NCBI RefSeq assembly: GCF_003443875.1
Contig: NZ_CP027482.1
Span: 496,001 to 560,000 of the forward strand
Length of the DNA stretch: 64,000 nucleotides
Source: Aeromicrobium sp. A1-2
GTDB lineage: Bacteria; Actinomycetota; Actinomycetes; Propionibacteriales; Nocardioidaceae
Direction: 5' to 3'
Positions 63,446-64,000 of this stretch are shown piece after piece (the stretch's first letter is position 1; each line of letters opens with the position of its first letter). Under the pieces are notes generated by a model. It saw nothing but the letters and a program-made list of their open reading frames with translations. It had not been told where the DNA came from and searched no databases. Both the position numbers and the translations under genes were made by a program.

Positions 63446-64000
63446 ATGAAGAAGATTCTGCTTGTTCTCTCGATGGTGAGTGCGTGCGTTTTCCTCGCGC
63501 AGCCCGCCGTCGCTGATGAGGCTGCGACGAGCGACACAACGGTTGGCGCGGCCGCTGAGCCAGCCACAAATGGGCCGGCGGAGGCTTCGCCGGCTCCAGA
63601 CGCGCAGCCTGCGGTGGTCAAAGCAGCCCCCGTGGCGCCGAAGAAGGCTTCGGTGCAGCCAGCCGCTAGCAAGCCGGGTTCCGGCACAACGACTGGGGAG
63701 ACTGCTGCCGCGGCCGCTGACGACAAGAAAGTCGTGGTTTGCAAGTACGTCGGGACACCACCGGGAACGCCGGATCACATCATTGTGGTCAGCGTCAACA
63801 CGCTGAAGGACTTCGGCGGGACGTTCCCGTACGCGTTCTCGGATGCCCAAGACTCGGTCGCCATCCGTTACGCGATAGGTAACGAGCAGCCCGGTGACGA
63901 AGAGCTCGTGAACTGCCCGGGTTACGTCCCGCCGGTAGTTGACGTTTGCCCGGACATTCCTGGTAACCAGTCGGTCGGGACTGACTGCACGCCGCCGGCT
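63446..64000 (+). CDS. Secreted protein with Ala/Pro-rich linker (partial, runs off window)
   Basis: ATG 63446 opens a frame with no stop to the window end (185 residues). MKKILLVLSMVSACVFLAQPAVA is a clear Sec signal with AxA cleavage near 23. An Ala/Pro/Thr/Glu-rich linker follows (to about residue 90), then VVVCKYVGTPPGTPDHIIVVSVNTL and paired Cys (ELVNCPGY, VDVCPDIPG, TDCTPPA). The KYVGTPP signature is common in actinobacterial surface proteins, often ending in a sortase signal or membrane anchor, which would lie outside. Function unknown. Confidence 0.75.
   Translation, partial: MKKILLVLSMVSACVFLAQPAVADEAATSDTTVGAAAEPATNGPAEASPAPDAQPAVVKAAPVAPKKASVQPAASKPGSGTTTGETAAAAADDKKVVVCKYVGTPPGTPDHIIVVSVNTLKDFGGTFPYAFSDAQDSVAIRYAIGNEQPGDEELVNCPGYVPPVVDVCPDIPGNQSVGTDCTPPA

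Overview
This is a high-GC chromosomal window from an actinobacterium, most likely Nocardioidaceae (Aeromicrobium/Nocardioides-like). The support is actinobacteria-specific families (DUF3117, DUF3107, PPA1309-type, UPF0182, AdnAB, UvrD2, mycoredoxin, WS/DGAT wax synthase), frequent GTG starts, and two gene blocks in nearly the same order as Mycobacterium tuberculosis. The genus is inference; no rRNA is present.

Region by region. 1-12.7 kb is the sigE neighbourhood: O-methyltransferase, sigE, its zinc anti-sigma factor, then a 1,206-residue secreted beta-rich protein where mycobacteria carry htrA, then tatB and mrp (both inverted), an ABC-F ATPase, a DUF1003 membrane protein and an MgtE_N/CBS regulator. 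12.8-17.2 kb holds a remnant of an MFS transporter facing an FdhF/YdeP molybdo-oxidoreductase, a hypothetical protein and an HSL-type esterase. 17.3-23.9 kb is lipid metabolism: wax ester synthase (plus the tail of a lost paralogue), an EamA exporter, acyl-CoA dehydrogenase, MaoC hydratase, histidine phosphatase and a lipoprotein. 24-31 kb has a PHP phosphoesterase, an overlapping sulfite-oxidase-like/flavin reductase/hydrolase operon, an SDR, a ParA-like ATPase, an L,D-transpeptidase and a DEAD-box helicase. 31-35.4 kb has a ferritin-like protein and a large SARP/AfsR-type regulator divergent from a cupin. 35.5-58.2 kb is the second conserved block, matching roughly Rv3208-Rv3193c: TetR, MoeZ, alkyltransferase-like protein, AdnA, AdnB, NudC, mycoredoxin, UvrD2, ABC1 kinase, a TOMM/ThiF-like protein, zinc ribbon, YgjP peptidase, NUDIX, DUF2342, MoaE, PDZ-Lon protease, PPA1309 and UPF0182. 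58.3-64 kb has initiator tRNA-Met, a crotonase/AidB-type acyl-CoA dehydrogenase cluster with a PaaX regulator, a decayed CoA-lyase gene and the start of a secreted protein that runs off the window.

Themes. (1) DNA repair and genome maintenance (AdnAB, UvrD2, alkyltransferase-like protein, NudC). (2) Envelope stress (SigE and anti-sigma, TatB, L,D-transpeptidase, PDZ-Lon). (3) Acyl-CoA and storage-lipid metabolism. (4) Sulfur and molybdopterin chemistry (MoeZ, MoaE, FdhF-like and sulfite-oxidase-like enzymes).

The least explained signals are non-coding. A repeat family built on GCTGACGGGTCACTT sits at two convergent gene junctions, and a similarly built 18-bp-arm hairpin lies at 37.7 kb. A cluster of DnaA-box-like 9-mers lies upstream of a leaderless 14-codon ORF that is stop/start-coupled to a metallopeptidase. 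Twelve genes show an exact TANNNT-N6-ATG/GTG leaderless architecture. There is also a SARP-type 11-bp-period direct repeat, a likely ATC start codon, and single-base lesions in a helicase and a CoA-lyase gene.
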